This document shows positions 1 through 8,466 of a stretch of 23,070 nt of DNA, one piece after another (positions within the stretch are counted from its first letter, which is position 1; each line of letters begins with the position of its first letter). The DNA is taken from assembly GCA_000695325.1 (NCBI GenBank), contig AVPN01000047.1, forward strand, positions 81,963 to 105,032, read 5' to 3'. Below the pieces are notes generated by a model. It searched no databases. It was not told the origin of the DNA and worked only from the letters and a program-made list of their open reading frames with translations. Position numbers and translations under genes: made by a program. Source of the stretch: Pleurobrachia bachei. Its lineage: Eukaryota > Ctenophora > Tentaculata > Cydippida > Pleurobrachiidae.

Positions 1-64
1 CCAACTACTTCTTGATTTTTTGGGGGTTTAGTAGTAGTTGGAGTAACGACATCAAACTTTTCAG

Positions 65-253
65 GAAGTTGTATCAAGACAAGACGAAGCCTTTGGTACA
101 ATGATGGATGTTCTAGACCCCACAAATCCTGATTTATAGGGGTTAACATCCATTATAGGCCAAATGTTAACCTCCAAATTGTGGCCAAACGGTGCGCACA
201 ACATCGATGGCGTCTGTTCTAATCGATCCGCCTTGCCCAGCGCTTTCATATAA
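65..253 (+). other. Possible exon or exon remnant with an internal amber codon
   Basis: A pyrimidine-rich stretch ending in AG (61-64) is followed by an open frame of 24 codons (beginning EVVSRQDEAFGTMMDVLD). It meets TAG at 137-139, continues open in the same frame for 37 more codons, and stops at TAA 251-253. A GTATAC donor-like site lies at 255. No frame joins this stretch cleanly to the real exon at 456, so it may be a decayed exon, an alternative 3' exon, or chance. I do not recognise the peptide. Confidence 0.2.
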
Positions 254-455
254 CGTATACCTCAAAAAACACCCCAAAAAACCCGTCGACCCCCCCCCTC
301 TGGCCTTAACAGTCACTGATTATAATATCGTGCACGCTGCCTAGTTCAGAGAATACAGTATTTTGTGAGACAATCATCATTTTAGTAATCGATATTTAGA
401 ATCGACTGAAAATCTAGTAATTCAGTTCTTCTAAATCCCCGCCCTCCCATTTCAG

Positions 456-629
456 GTTGACTCGGCTGGCCACTATCTTCACCGTATACCCCTGGAACAG
501 CTAACATCCCCAGAACCTGTGATCCTGGTTAGACGAGATGATGAAGTTAGAAAGAAGCTGCATAATACTGTGGCATGTGCTGCTGGGATACTACTCGTCT
601 ACCAAATAGTATCCATCCTCAGACAATGA
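456..629 (+). CDS. C-terminal exon of an unidentified protein with a C-terminal membrane segment
   Basis: A 3' splice site (CCCATTTCAG, ending at 455) opens an exon of 57 codons plus TGA (627-629); only the phase-0 frame is open. The peptide starts VDSAGHYLHRIPLEQL, has a charged stretch (RRDDEVRKKLHN), and ends with a hydrophobic segment (VACAAGILLVYQIVSIL) followed by RQ-stop. This layout suggests a C-terminal transmembrane anchor with almost no residues after it. The remainder of the gene lies to the left, outside the window or beyond the ambiguous stretch at 65-253. Family not recognised. Confidence 0.55.
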   Translation, partial: VDSAGHYLHRIPLEQLTSPEPVILVRRDDEVRKKLHNTVACAAGILLVYQIVSILRQ

Positions 630-1098
630 ACACTGAGTGTGTCACGTGATGCCCATATATGGTGTTGTGTGTCACGTGGTGCCCAATATATTGGTTTGGA
701 TTGTTTTGGAGTGGGTCTGAACATTGAAAACACACACTTTTTATACTATACATCTTTTTGGGCCTCAGCTCTGTTTGGGCCTCTGTTTCCTGTTTTTTGA
801 CATTCACGAGTGTCCTCCACAATGTGTTTGTGAGATAAAATTGTTATAACCATTGCTAAAAGTTATCTGTTTTTTAATTGTTTAACACAGCAGAACAAAA
901 ACCCATTACCCACCCACTTTCCCACTCTAAGTCTCTTCCAAAAACCCAATACTGTGGGATCCCCTTCACTCTTGTTCAGTATTGCAATACACCACTAAAT
1001 AACTTGTCGTGATATACCGTGATGATAACTAAACGATTTACACAGAATAAGGAAATGTAACAACACTTTGTAACAAGGTGATCTCAGAAGAACTGATT
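630..1098. other. Intergenic: 3' UTR of the left gene and upstream region of COPS6
   Basis: Apart from the 30-bp repeat at 641-700 I see no coding potential. A CTCAG at 1083-1087, just upstream of the COPS6 ATG, could be a 3' splice site for a non-coding first exon. Confidence 0.4.
641..700 (-). repeat. Two 30-bp units of a dispersed CACGTG minisatellite (inverted orientation)
   Basis: Two units of exactly 30 bp (641-670 and 671-700), each starting GTCACGTG. They are the reverse-complement relatives of the arrays at 17024-17113 and 18063-18152. The shared core, read on the - strand, is ACCATATATGGGCATCACGTG. They lie in the 3' flank of the left gene. Confidence 0.8.
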
Positions 1099-3169
1099 AT
1101 GTCATCTTCAGCAGCGGGTCCCTCCTCCACACAACCTGATCAGCCCATGGAGGTGAGTAGTGTGAACTGTGATAAATATTTCTACCGAGTTGAATCTCTA
1201 TCATTTTCTCATACTCTCCCCATCTCAAAAACTACAACCCGTCCCCCGTCTTATCTACCAAGTTGGTATAATATCACTCGGCACTCCCCGGCGTCAACCC
1301 TATTCTCTGTATACAATACACAACAACCCCATTCTCTATATGAACACAACAACCCCACGCTGCAGGTTGACGAGGGAGTGGTGTGTAAACAGACGGGTAC
1401 CAGTACTACCGCAGCTAGTAGCAGCGCTGTTCAGCTTCACCCTCTTGTTATCATGAGCATAGCTGACCATGCTACCCGGTGCAAGATTAACAACCGAGAC
1501 TTCAATTATGGTTAGTTAGACCGACACAAGTAAAGTTGGTTAGTCTTCAGCAATAAATCCAGTGCACTGACGTTATCAGCCAATAAGAGAGCAGTACCTT
1601 CCCCGAAAAAGTAACCTCCCCTCTCTTCTCAGCGATGGGTGTGTTACTGGGGAAACAGTCAGGGAGAGATATTGAGATTACCAGCTCATGTGACGTCTGC
1701 AGTGATGTGGTTGATGGGTCCTGGGTGCTAAACAGGGACTATCTTGTCAACAGACTGGATCACCGTAAGTTGTCGCTATTTAGTTGTTTTTCCCCTACTA
1801 CGTTTGTCTACGTCTTGTTGTTTTAATTTTAAATTTTTTATTTTTTAGTTGTTTTTTATTCAGTTTTTACCACGTTACTAAAAGGGGAAGAAAGAATAAT
1901 GTATGGACCTTTAGATTTTCTCTTCCCACAAACTCTCAAAATTAACCCAATTCCTCCCATCAGTGACACAACTAGCCCAAAGCAACTGCGGCTCCCAAGC
2001 GGGTGACGTAGTAGGATGGTACGCATTTGGAGACATGCCTGCTGCACGTCACATGGTTATGCACGAACAGATGAGTGAGATTCCTGTACTGCTCATGTTC
2101 AATCACACTCAACCAGAGGAGCTGGCTCTGAGGACATTTGAGGGGACTGTGGATGGGTCTCACAGTCAGGTAAATGTTGACGGGTCTCACATCCAAGTAA
2201 ATGTTGTTGAGATCCTATCATCCATCAGTAATTGTAAATTGTATTTTGTCAGCACCCAGCCACTGTATATTTTTGTTTTCGTCTAGTTTCTATAATACTC
2301 ACCACTCACTGTTCGCTCCACTCCCGATCTTCTAAACCCACCCTTCTTCTCCAGAGCCGGAAAGCATTCGTAGAAGTCCCACACGTTATGAAAACCTCAG
2401 AAAGTGAGAGGATAGGAATTGATCACGCAGCGGGAGCCTGTGTCACTGGTTACAGTGCTGTTTCAGATTGTCTTAGTTCGCACGAGGGTGCTGTTAGTAT
2501 GCTAAATGGTCGGGTGAAAGTTATCTGTGATTATCTTGTGGAGGTCATCGAAGGTAAGAAGTTAAAGGGGTTCCTTCTAAGAACTTGTGTGTTTCTTCTA
2601 CTTCATCCTTTTCAGCTTCCGTTATATTAATTCTTTAGTGCAGGCCAAATTGGAACTTTTGATATTTTAATTATTAATTAACTCAATTCAAGCAATTTTC
2701 GTAACTCCCGCCACCCCCTCGTCAGGTCGGTTAGAACCTAATCCCGCGGTTATAAAATCCATCTCAAGTCTGGTGTCCTCTCTGCCCCTCGCCAAGGAAC
2801 ATTCCCAAGATTTCAAAGCTAAGACTAATCAGGTACGCGCATAGTTTCAGTTGTGATTAAAGGACCCCGATCTTCGCGCGACACTGCACTATCCGCGCAT
2901 CTTTTGTGTAGAGTAGCCCAATCAATTACAAGCTCCAATCAAATCACATTCACACATTGATGATGATCTAAATTGAATGACTGTTTTGTAACAATTCTGT
3001 TTCCTAGGAGCTGCTTGATGTCCTACTGATTACGACAATGTCCATGCTGACAAAGGGAATATTTACTAATCAAGAGGTTGAAACTAAATCAAAAGTGTTC
3101 TCCAAGGGACTGAAAAGCAGAAGCGATTTGGAGTACTTTTCAGCTTCGCTCAAAGCTTCAAAGATTTGA
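1099..3169 (+). CDS. COPS6: COP9 signalosome complex subunit 6 (CSN6), seven exons
   Basis: CSN6 is a non-catalytic MPN-domain subunit of the COP9 signalosome, which removes NEDD8 from cullin-RING ubiquitin ligases. Exons: 1099-1152, 1366-1510, 1633-1764, 1964-2169, 2355-2553, 2726-2832, 3008-3169. All have GT-AG boundaries with compatible phases, giving 1005 nt and 334 residues, against about 327 in human. Family landmarks are the HPLVIMSIADHATR strand at the start of the MPN domain, MGVLLGKQSGRDIEI, VGWYAFGD, and SERIGIDHAAG before the C-terminal helices. The JAMM zinc-binding pattern is not present around VGWYAFGDMPAARHMVMHEQ, as expected for the inactive MPN- subunit. The C-terminal helical region (SLPLAKEHSQDFKAKTNQ onward) matches the CSN6 end. 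Exon 4 has a duplicated 5' splice site (see 2152-2205). The ATG chosen gives a short low-complexity start (MSSSAAGPSSTQPDQPME), as in other CSN6 proteins. Confidence 0.93.
2152..2205 (+). repeat. 27-bp tandem duplication spanning the COPS6 exon 4 splice donor
   Basis: Units 2152-2178 and 2179-2205 are near-identical and each carries a GTAAATG donor (GT at 2170 and at 2197). Because the spacing is 27 nt, use of the second donor would insert nine in-frame residues (VNVDGSHIQ). Confidence 0.8.
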
Positions 3170-3620
3170 AGTGTGTTATATTGAAACAAAATCACAAGTT
3201 ATGAAGTATTTTAACAAGTTTCTCTAAAAAAACTCGGCTGTTCATTTTGTCACGCGCAAATATGTTGCCGCGCAGTTTTTACTCTAAAGCGGTCCGCGCG
3301 CTTGAAAACCACAGCCAGATCGGGTCGTTTCAAAAGAAAAGCCCTTTTCAGAACTTTTTTGTTCCAGTTTTGAGGATGTTTCTTTGACATGCGCTGCAGA
3401 TCCCTAGCGCGCGCGTTTTCAACTCCTTCGTGTAGCATACGCCAACTGCGTTATGCTTCCTATGATACAGAAATACTTAAACAAGATTTCTGCCCTTAAC
3501 AGAAAGCATTATTTAGTGGTTTTATTTCTAAACCGTTTTGCAAAGGCTAGAAATTACAGATAATCATCCCCGGCCCTCCACTAGAATTTTTAATCTAAAT
3601 CCCTAAATGTTCTTGTCTAG
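3170..3620. other. Intergenic between COPS6 and the duplicated K/A/P-rich gene
   Basis: There is no supported gene. The stretch is rich in CGCG dinucleotides around 3250-3420. The TGTCTAG at 3614-3620 immediately before the duplicated unit looks like a 3' splice site. Confidence 0.4.
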
Positions 3621-3628
3621 GTGCAGTC

Positions 3629-4291
3629 ATGAACTACTCATATCAAGGGTACCAACAGGACAACAGGTTTCTTTATCTCCAAGATGGAGACTCACTTGAA
3701 AGTGTTATGATGAATCACGGATCAAGAACCGTGTATGAGTCTGTTCAGGTAATGGAGACGGCATCAGCATCTGGTCCAGCACAGCGAAAAAGACCTGCAC
3801 CTAGCACATCTAGTAAGAAGCCAGCTCCCAAGAAGAGTAAGATTTCAATATCTGGTGGAGAAGCTTCAGTTCCGTCTGCCAAAAGTAAAACTCTTGTTCC
3901 GGCCAGAAAAACTCCTACTACAGCTGCCAAAGCCCCGGCCGAAAAGCCTTCAGCCCAATCTAAAAAGCCATCAGCCCCGGCCAAAACGCCTACAGCCCAT
4001 TCTAAAAAGCCACCAGCACCGGCCAATAAGCCATCATCAGCACCGGCTAAAAAACCTTCAGCCCCAGCTACTAAGAAACAGGTATCGTCTACAAAGGGCA
4101 AACCATCCGGAAAGAATATTGTGGTTGCAACCAAAAAACATGCTGCCCAGAAACCAGCAACTTCCACTAAGAAAGCTGCTGTTGCATCAGGAAAGAAACT
4201 ATCTAAGGAACCCTCAAACCCCGGCGAAATAACTCTGTCCATCAAGCTTGGTAAGAATTCCTCTGTACTGAATCTCCAACTGTCAAAGTAA
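3629..4291 (+). CDS. Lys/Ala/Pro/Ser-rich basic protein, copy 1
   Basis: 220 residues, no intron in the coding part. The first 50 or so residues are ordinary in composition (MNYSYQGYQQDNRFLYLQDG...). Residues about 55-195 are low-complexity and strongly basic, with repeats such as KKPSAPAK and a likely bipartite nuclear signal (KRPAPSTSSKKPAPKKSK). The tail returns to a compact sequence (EITLSIKLGKNSSVLNLQL). The composition resembles histone H1 tails or other chromatin-associated basic proteins, but there is no winged-helix domain and I do not recognise the family. A possible 3' splice site (TGTCTAG) lies 8 bp upstream of the ATG, so a non-coding first exon is likely. The antisense 190-codon frame is a shadow of the repeats. 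Confidence 0.75.
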   Translation: MNYSYQGYQQDNRFLYLQDGDSLESVMMNHGSRTVYESVQVMETASASGPAQRKRPAPSTSSKKPAPKKSKISISGGEASVPSAKSKTLVPARKTPTTAAKAPAEKPSAQSKKPSAPAKTPTAHSKKPPAPANKPSSAPAKKPSAPATKKQVSSTKGKPSGKNIVVATKKHAAQKPATSTKKAAVASGKKLSKEPSNPGEITLSIKLGKNSSVLNLQLSK

Positions 4292-4753
4292 CGGCGTTGT
4301 AATGGGGAAAGACTCACACATTGTTTTTATTTCACCTGTGCCAAATTGGTAATGTCCAATTTGAACAAACGGTGAACTGTTTTTAAAGAGGCCAATGGAC
4401 CTTCAAGTTGTTTTTAATGAAATCAAATATCAAACAAGGGATTATGTTAACCACATGTTTTTATTTTTTAAGTTATTGTATCTGTATGTTTTTTTATCAC
4501 AATTTAATTATAATTTTATATTTCTTAAAAAAGGATTTCAATCGCTCTCTTTGTTCCCCACTAACCCCCCCCCTCGCATATTCAGTAAGTCTAGATGGGT
4601 GTGATGTCACTGTAGAATGTATTGGGGTTGGCAAGGAGGGTCCCTTGTCGTTTTCCAAGTCCTTCTTTTATCCGTGCCTGCTGCCGTGCGTCACTACGGT
4701 ACTTCTGTTGGGAAAGCATGTGATTATAAATGTGTACCAAATTGTGACATTTG

Positions 4754-4759
4754 AATAAA
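4754..4759 (+). promoter_or_regulatory. AATAAA polyadenylation signal, copy 1
   Basis: Canonical hexamer 463 bp after the stop codon of copy 1, repeated at the same place in copy 2. Confidence 0.55.
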
Positions 4760-4828
4760 CTCAATTTATTCTAAACGCAATGGAACCATGTAGCAAAACT
4801 CACCGTGTGTAAGCTGCATCGTGCAGTC

Positions 4829-5491
4829 ATGAACTACTCATATCAAGGGTACCAACAGGACAACAGGTTTCTTTATCTCCAAGATGGAGACTCACTTGAA
4901 AGTGTTATGATGAATCACGGATCAAGAACCGTGTATGAGTCTGTTCAGGTAATGGAGACGGCATCAGCATCTGGTCCAGCACAGCGAAAAAGACCTGCAC
5001 CTAGCACATCTAGTAAGAAGCCAGCTCCCAAGAAGAGTAAGATTTCAATATCTGGTGGAGAAGCTTCAGTTCCGTCTGCCAAAAGTAAAACTCTTGTTCC
5101 GGCCAGAAAAACTCCTACTACAGCTGCCAAAGCCCCGGCCGAAAAGCCTTCAGCCCAATCTAAAAAGCCATCAGCCCCGGCCAAAACGCCTACAGCCCAT
5201 TCTAAAAAGCCACCAGCACCGGCCAATAAGCCATCATCAGCACCGGCTAAAAAACCTTCAGCCCCAGCTACTAAGAAACAGGTATCGTCTACAAAGGGCA
5301 AACCATCCGGAAAGAATATTGTGGTTGCAACCAAAAAACATGCTGCCCAGAAACCAGCAACTTCCACTAAGAAAGCTGCTGTTGCATCAGGAAAGAAACT
5401 ATCTAAGGAACCCTCAAACCCCGGCGAAATAACTCTGTCCATCAAGCTTGGTAAGAATTCCTCTGTACTGAATCTCCAACTGTCAAAGTAA
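4829..5491 (+). CDS. Lys/Ala/Pro/Ser-rich basic protein, copy 2
   Basis: The coding sequence is identical to the copy at 3629-4291. The frame is open upstream to an ATG at 4805, but that extension lies in the 3' flank of copy 1 and is an accident of the junction; 4829 is the equivalent start. The splice-acceptor-like TCTAG that precedes copy 1 is replaced here by GCATC, so this copy lacks that 3' splice site and may depend on other transcription or splicing signals, or be silent. Confidence 0.7.
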   Translation: MNYSYQGYQQDNRFLYLQDGDSLESVMMNHGSRTVYESVQVMETASASGPAQRKRPAPSTSSKKPAPKKSKISISGGEASVPSAKSKTLVPARKTPTTAAKAPAEKPSAQSKKPSAPAKTPTAHSKKPPAPANKPSSAPAKKPSAPATKKQVSSTKGKPSGKNIVVATKKHAAQKPATSTKKAAVASGKKLSKEPSNPGEITLSIKLGKNSSVLNLQLSK

Positions 5492-5959
5492 CGGCGTTGT
5501 AATGGGGAAAGACTCACACATTGTTTTTATTTCACCTGTGCCAAATTGGTAATGTCCAATTTGAACAAACGGTGAACTGTTTTTAAAGAGGCCAATGGAC
5601 CTTCAAGTTGTTTTTAATGAAATCAAATATCAAACAAGGGATTATTTTAACCACATGTTTTTATTTTTTAAGTTATTGTATCTGTATGTTTTTTATTTTT
5701 TATCACAATTTAATTATAATTTTATATTTCTTAAAAAAGGATTTCAATCGCTCTCTTTGTTCCCCACTAACCCCCCCCCTCGCATATTCAGTAAGTCTAG
5801 ATGGGTGTGATGTCACTGTAGAATGTATTGGGGTTGGCAAGGAGGGTCCCTTGTCGTTTTCCAAGTCCTTCTTTTATCCGTGCCTGCTGCCGTGCGTCAC
5901 TACGGTACTTCTGTTGGGAAAGCATGTGATTATAAATGTGTACCAAATTGTGACATTTG

Positions 5960-5965
5960 AATAAA
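5960..5965 (+). promoter_or_regulatory. AATAAA polyadenylation signal, copy 2
   Basis: Same hexamer and context as at 4754-4759. Confidence 0.55.
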
Positions 5966-6026
5966 CTCAATTTATTCTAAACGCAATGGAACCATGTAGC
6001 AAAACTCACCGTGTGTAAGCTGCATC

Positions 6027-6307
6027 AAACAAGAATCGATCATCGAAATTAACAGCTGCCTCATATCAAAACGGCAAACAGTACTTTCCGGTATCACGCT
6101 GACACGTGATCTCACAGAAACAATACAATCAACAAGTTACACGTCATATTTTACATACATTATGTGTGTTTGTCACAACAAATTCGTCTGTCACAATGTT
6201 ATACAATATCAAACAAAAGTACCCTGATAGTTTTGTTTGACGTTTTGTGGTCGTCTGTAATTCTAGTTTGTATCGGCATTTGGTGGGATAGGTCGAGTTC
6301 GACCCCT
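6027..6307. other. Intergenic between two convergent genes
   Basis: A/T-rich sequence with no coding potential seen. It probably holds the 3' UTR of the pentraxin/sushi gene. Confidence 0.4.
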
Positions 6308-7962
6308 TCAACCCTTTGAAAACTTACCAAGCCGTCTGCACTCAACACTGTGACTCCACTCTCCATCGTCATTACAGGTTATAAGACTGGTATTTATAAC
6401 ACCATTACCGACCAGTACATGTCTGTGCTCGCAGGTTATGGTTGTGTTGGTTTCGACTTCCTTGGCCGTCCAACCTCCTTGTGTTGATCCTTCAACAGTG
6501 AAAGCAGGACACTCTGTTGAAAAAATGGAATTAATTATTCCTAATTTTTAAATCAGCTATCAAAGTGTGAGTTACTTACCAATTTTGTCACACTGTGGTA
6601 TACCACTTGACCATGATCCATCATCCTGACATATCAGTGTTGTACTTCCCACTAGGATATGGTTGGCAGCACATTCGATGAAGGTAATTGTTCCTGTTGG
6701 TGAGGCTGTCCAATTTTCTTGTATTGATCCCTCAACAGTAAAGGCAGGACAGTCAGATGCTAAATTGAAATATGTAGTAATTGGCGTGAGTCAATATTCA
6801 TGATCACACGTGCTAAAAAATCATGCGGGTGAGAAAAAATAATTAGAGGATAAAGAGACGACATACCTCCTTTCTCACAAATTGTGTATGAGATGTTGAT
6901 GTTGCCGTATCCAATAAGATGATTAATCATGTTGACCCCGGTTGGAAGGACTCCTGTGAGGTTCAACGTCGCTACCTCGTCTGAATTGAGTGCCTCGCTT
7001 GAGAAGTATGGCTGTTTGACTTGGCCCGCACAGGACTGTTCCGAGTTAAATGTACTTGGATCTCCTGGTTTGTCTTGATCCTATGGAGGTTTAGAATCAA
7101 CAAATTTGGTATTTAGTTGATAAAGTTCTAGATTAGTAGTTTATACTCGGGCTTTGAACCGCCACTTCATAATTCCACAGTTACCTGACCAAAGACCAGA
7201 TATCCCGCTCTAAGAATCTGATAGGTAGCAAGATCATCCCTAGATACTGTTTCTACACCATTCTCGTAGATCTTTATGCCACTAGAATTGGTGTTGAATG
7301 TGACTGTGTAGTGGTTCCAGGTGCCAAGCGAAATCGTCGTTGTTGTCACTGAAAAATAATGTGTCAACCTTGTGCATTTGGTTTTAATTTTGTTTCTACT
7401 CACTGATATATTAAAATATGTACAACTTACAGATTTTATTATCATTAGCATAGGTAACACACAGTTTGTTGGATGACTTAACAAACCACACATCGAGCGA
7501 TTCATCGTTCAAATCCCATGTTGTTAAATTGCCGGCGGGAACCCCTGTTGAGTAGCTCATAACGCATTCATAATCATTTGACGGCCACGCATCGTACCGG
7601 AACCAGAATGCTAGACACTTGAGACATTTCGAAGGTCAGGGACACATGAGAACATAACGATAGCTAACGTTGTCAGCAACAGATGGATACTGAATCTTAT
7701 CAACACACTTATCTGAAAATAATAAGAGGGTCAAGGTACTCGATATTCAGTAGGTAATTAACCGTCCGCCCGTTCTTTTTTGGCAAAACGTACAGGTAAC
7801 CTGGAATTTTACAACCATCGGTCAGTCTAAGATGGTTTGGATAGTGGTTTTGAGGTTGTATCACCAGAAAAAAACCCCGAAATAGTTGTTACCTGTTGGC
7901 AAGGCTGTTGCTCCACTTTCGAGTGCCAATGCTAAGAGAATTACCACAAATACCAACAACAT
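6308..7962 (-). CDS. Secreted pentraxin-like / two-sushi-domain protein, interrupted by one in-frame TGA
   Basis: Exons on the - strand: 7962-7893, 7712-7431, 7348-7185, 7080-6867, 6759-6580, 6513-6308. All join with consistent phases (372 codons including the terminal stop). Exon 1 encodes a signal peptide (MLLVFVVILLALALESGATA). Exons 2-4 encode a concanavalin-like / pentraxin-type fold: LAFWFRYDAW, LGTWNHYTVTFN, GIKIYENGVE, and YLVFGQDQDKPGDPSTFN, which resembles the pentraxin LGQDQD calcium-binding stretch. Exons 5 and 6 each encode a sushi (CCP) domain starting CPAFTVEGS, with the expected cysteines and GxW. The last exon may instead splice at a donor after 6328; unspliced it ends GKFSKG-stop. 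TGA at 7638-7636 interrupts exon 2 in frame, while the +1 frame reads plausibly across it (DLRNVSSV), which suggests two compensating indels or base errors. Probably an extracellular lectin, adhesion or immune-type protein. It could be a pseudogene. Confidence 0.75.
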
Positions 7963-8007
7963 GACACGGGAAATAGCTTCATTTGCTCTAGGGAACGAGG
8001 GAGAGCA

Positions 8008-8015
8008 TATATAAA
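8008..8015 (+). promoter_or_regulatory. TATA-box candidate (TATATAAA) for BTB-RRM gene A
   Basis: TATATAAA lies in the left arm of the inverted repeat and faces the BTB-RRM cluster. A GTAAGC donor-like site at 8077 and the acceptor at 8450-8451 would remove a 5' UTR intron. This is inferred from position only. Confidence 0.35.
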
Positions 8016-8162
8016 CAAGGGATTGCTACTCGCAGTCAGATTACAACAATATGCTACGATTATTATAACTGATTGTTGTAAGCTGGCAAAAATCAGTTAT
8101 AATATCTTTTATAAATATAACAATCATTATTGTAAGCTGACTAGCTGACTAGCAATCCCCCG

Positions 8163-8168
8163 TTTATA
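8163..8168 (-). promoter_or_regulatory. TATA-box candidate (TATAAA) for the pentraxin/sushi gene
   Basis: The mirror copy of the 8008 box lies in the right arm and faces the - strand gene starting at 7962. It would imply a 5' UTR of roughly 170 nt. Confidence 0.35.
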
Positions 8169-8343
8169 TGCTATCCCTCGCTTCCTTGAGCAAATGAATA
8201 ATTATTATAATGCTACGAATATAATTTTCCTCAATGATTCTCTCCCCAGTAAACTATCATATTTAACTCTCCGTGCTCTCCACTGTGGAGAGGATTGGAA
8301 GTTATGTATGTAATCCGTAGCAAGGGATCTATAATCTATATAA

Positions 8344-8396
8344 CCACCACTCGCCACTAAAACCCCACTCGCCACTAAAACCCCACCCGCCACTTA
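8344..8396. repeat. 18-bp tandem repeat, three units
   Basis: Period 18, core CCACTCGCCACTAAAA; the third copy is diverged (CCACCCGCCACTTAAA). It lies in the presumed 5' UTR intron of gene A. Confidence 0.7.
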
Positions 8397-8449
8397 AAGT
8401 TACCACAAAACTAAACCCACTGAAACTTAAACTCCCTCTCTCTGACAAC

Positions 8450-8451
8450 AG
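8450..8451 (+). promoter_or_regulatory. 3' splice acceptor just before gene A ATG
   Basis: CTCTCTCTGACAACAG followed by GGACAGTATTACATC and the ATG. The same arrangement occurs upstream of B, C and D, which supports a conserved 5' UTR intron or trans-splice acceptor. Confidence 0.55.
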
Positions 8452-8466
8452 GGACAGTATTACATC

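Larger units (their letters stand above)
3621..6026. repeat. Near-perfect tandem duplication, 1200 bp and 1206 bp units
   Basis: Unit 1 is 3621-4820 and unit 2 is 4821-6026. I see only two differences: a G/T substitution (4446 versus 5646) and a 6-bp insertion in an A/T-rich run near 5690-5700. Each unit carries one complete coding region, its 3' UTR and an AATAAA signal. The flanks differ at both ends (TCTAG before unit 1, AAACAAG after unit 2). The identity implies a very recent duplication, recent homogenisation, or an assembly duplicate. Confidence 0.95.
7978..8198. repeat. Large nested inverted repeat in a divergent promoter region
   Basis: Arm 7978-8050 matches the reverse complement of 8127-8198 with scattered mismatches and small gaps; the outer ends are TTCATTTGCTC and GAGCAAATGAA. 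Inside the spacer a second inverted repeat (8058-8074 with 8091-8106, core TTATAACTGATT) is nested. The direct repeats GTAAGCTG (8077 and 8131) also occur. It could be a MITE-like insertion or a duplicated, inverted promoter. Confidence 0.7.

Noticed and set aside
3250-3438. Small - strand frame of 62 codons after COPS6
   Set aside because: No family resemblance, no supporting signals; length is expected by chance.
3745-4317. 190-codon antisense frame over the K/A/P-rich gene (and again at 4945-5517)
   Set aside because: Its composition is the shadow of the sense repeats; there is no start context, splice sites or family resemblance.
4395-4758. Two short frames in the 3' UTR of the duplicated gene (also 5595-5964)
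   Set aside because: A/T-rich, Phe/Leu/Tyr-biased translations ending around the AATAAA signal; typical chance frames.
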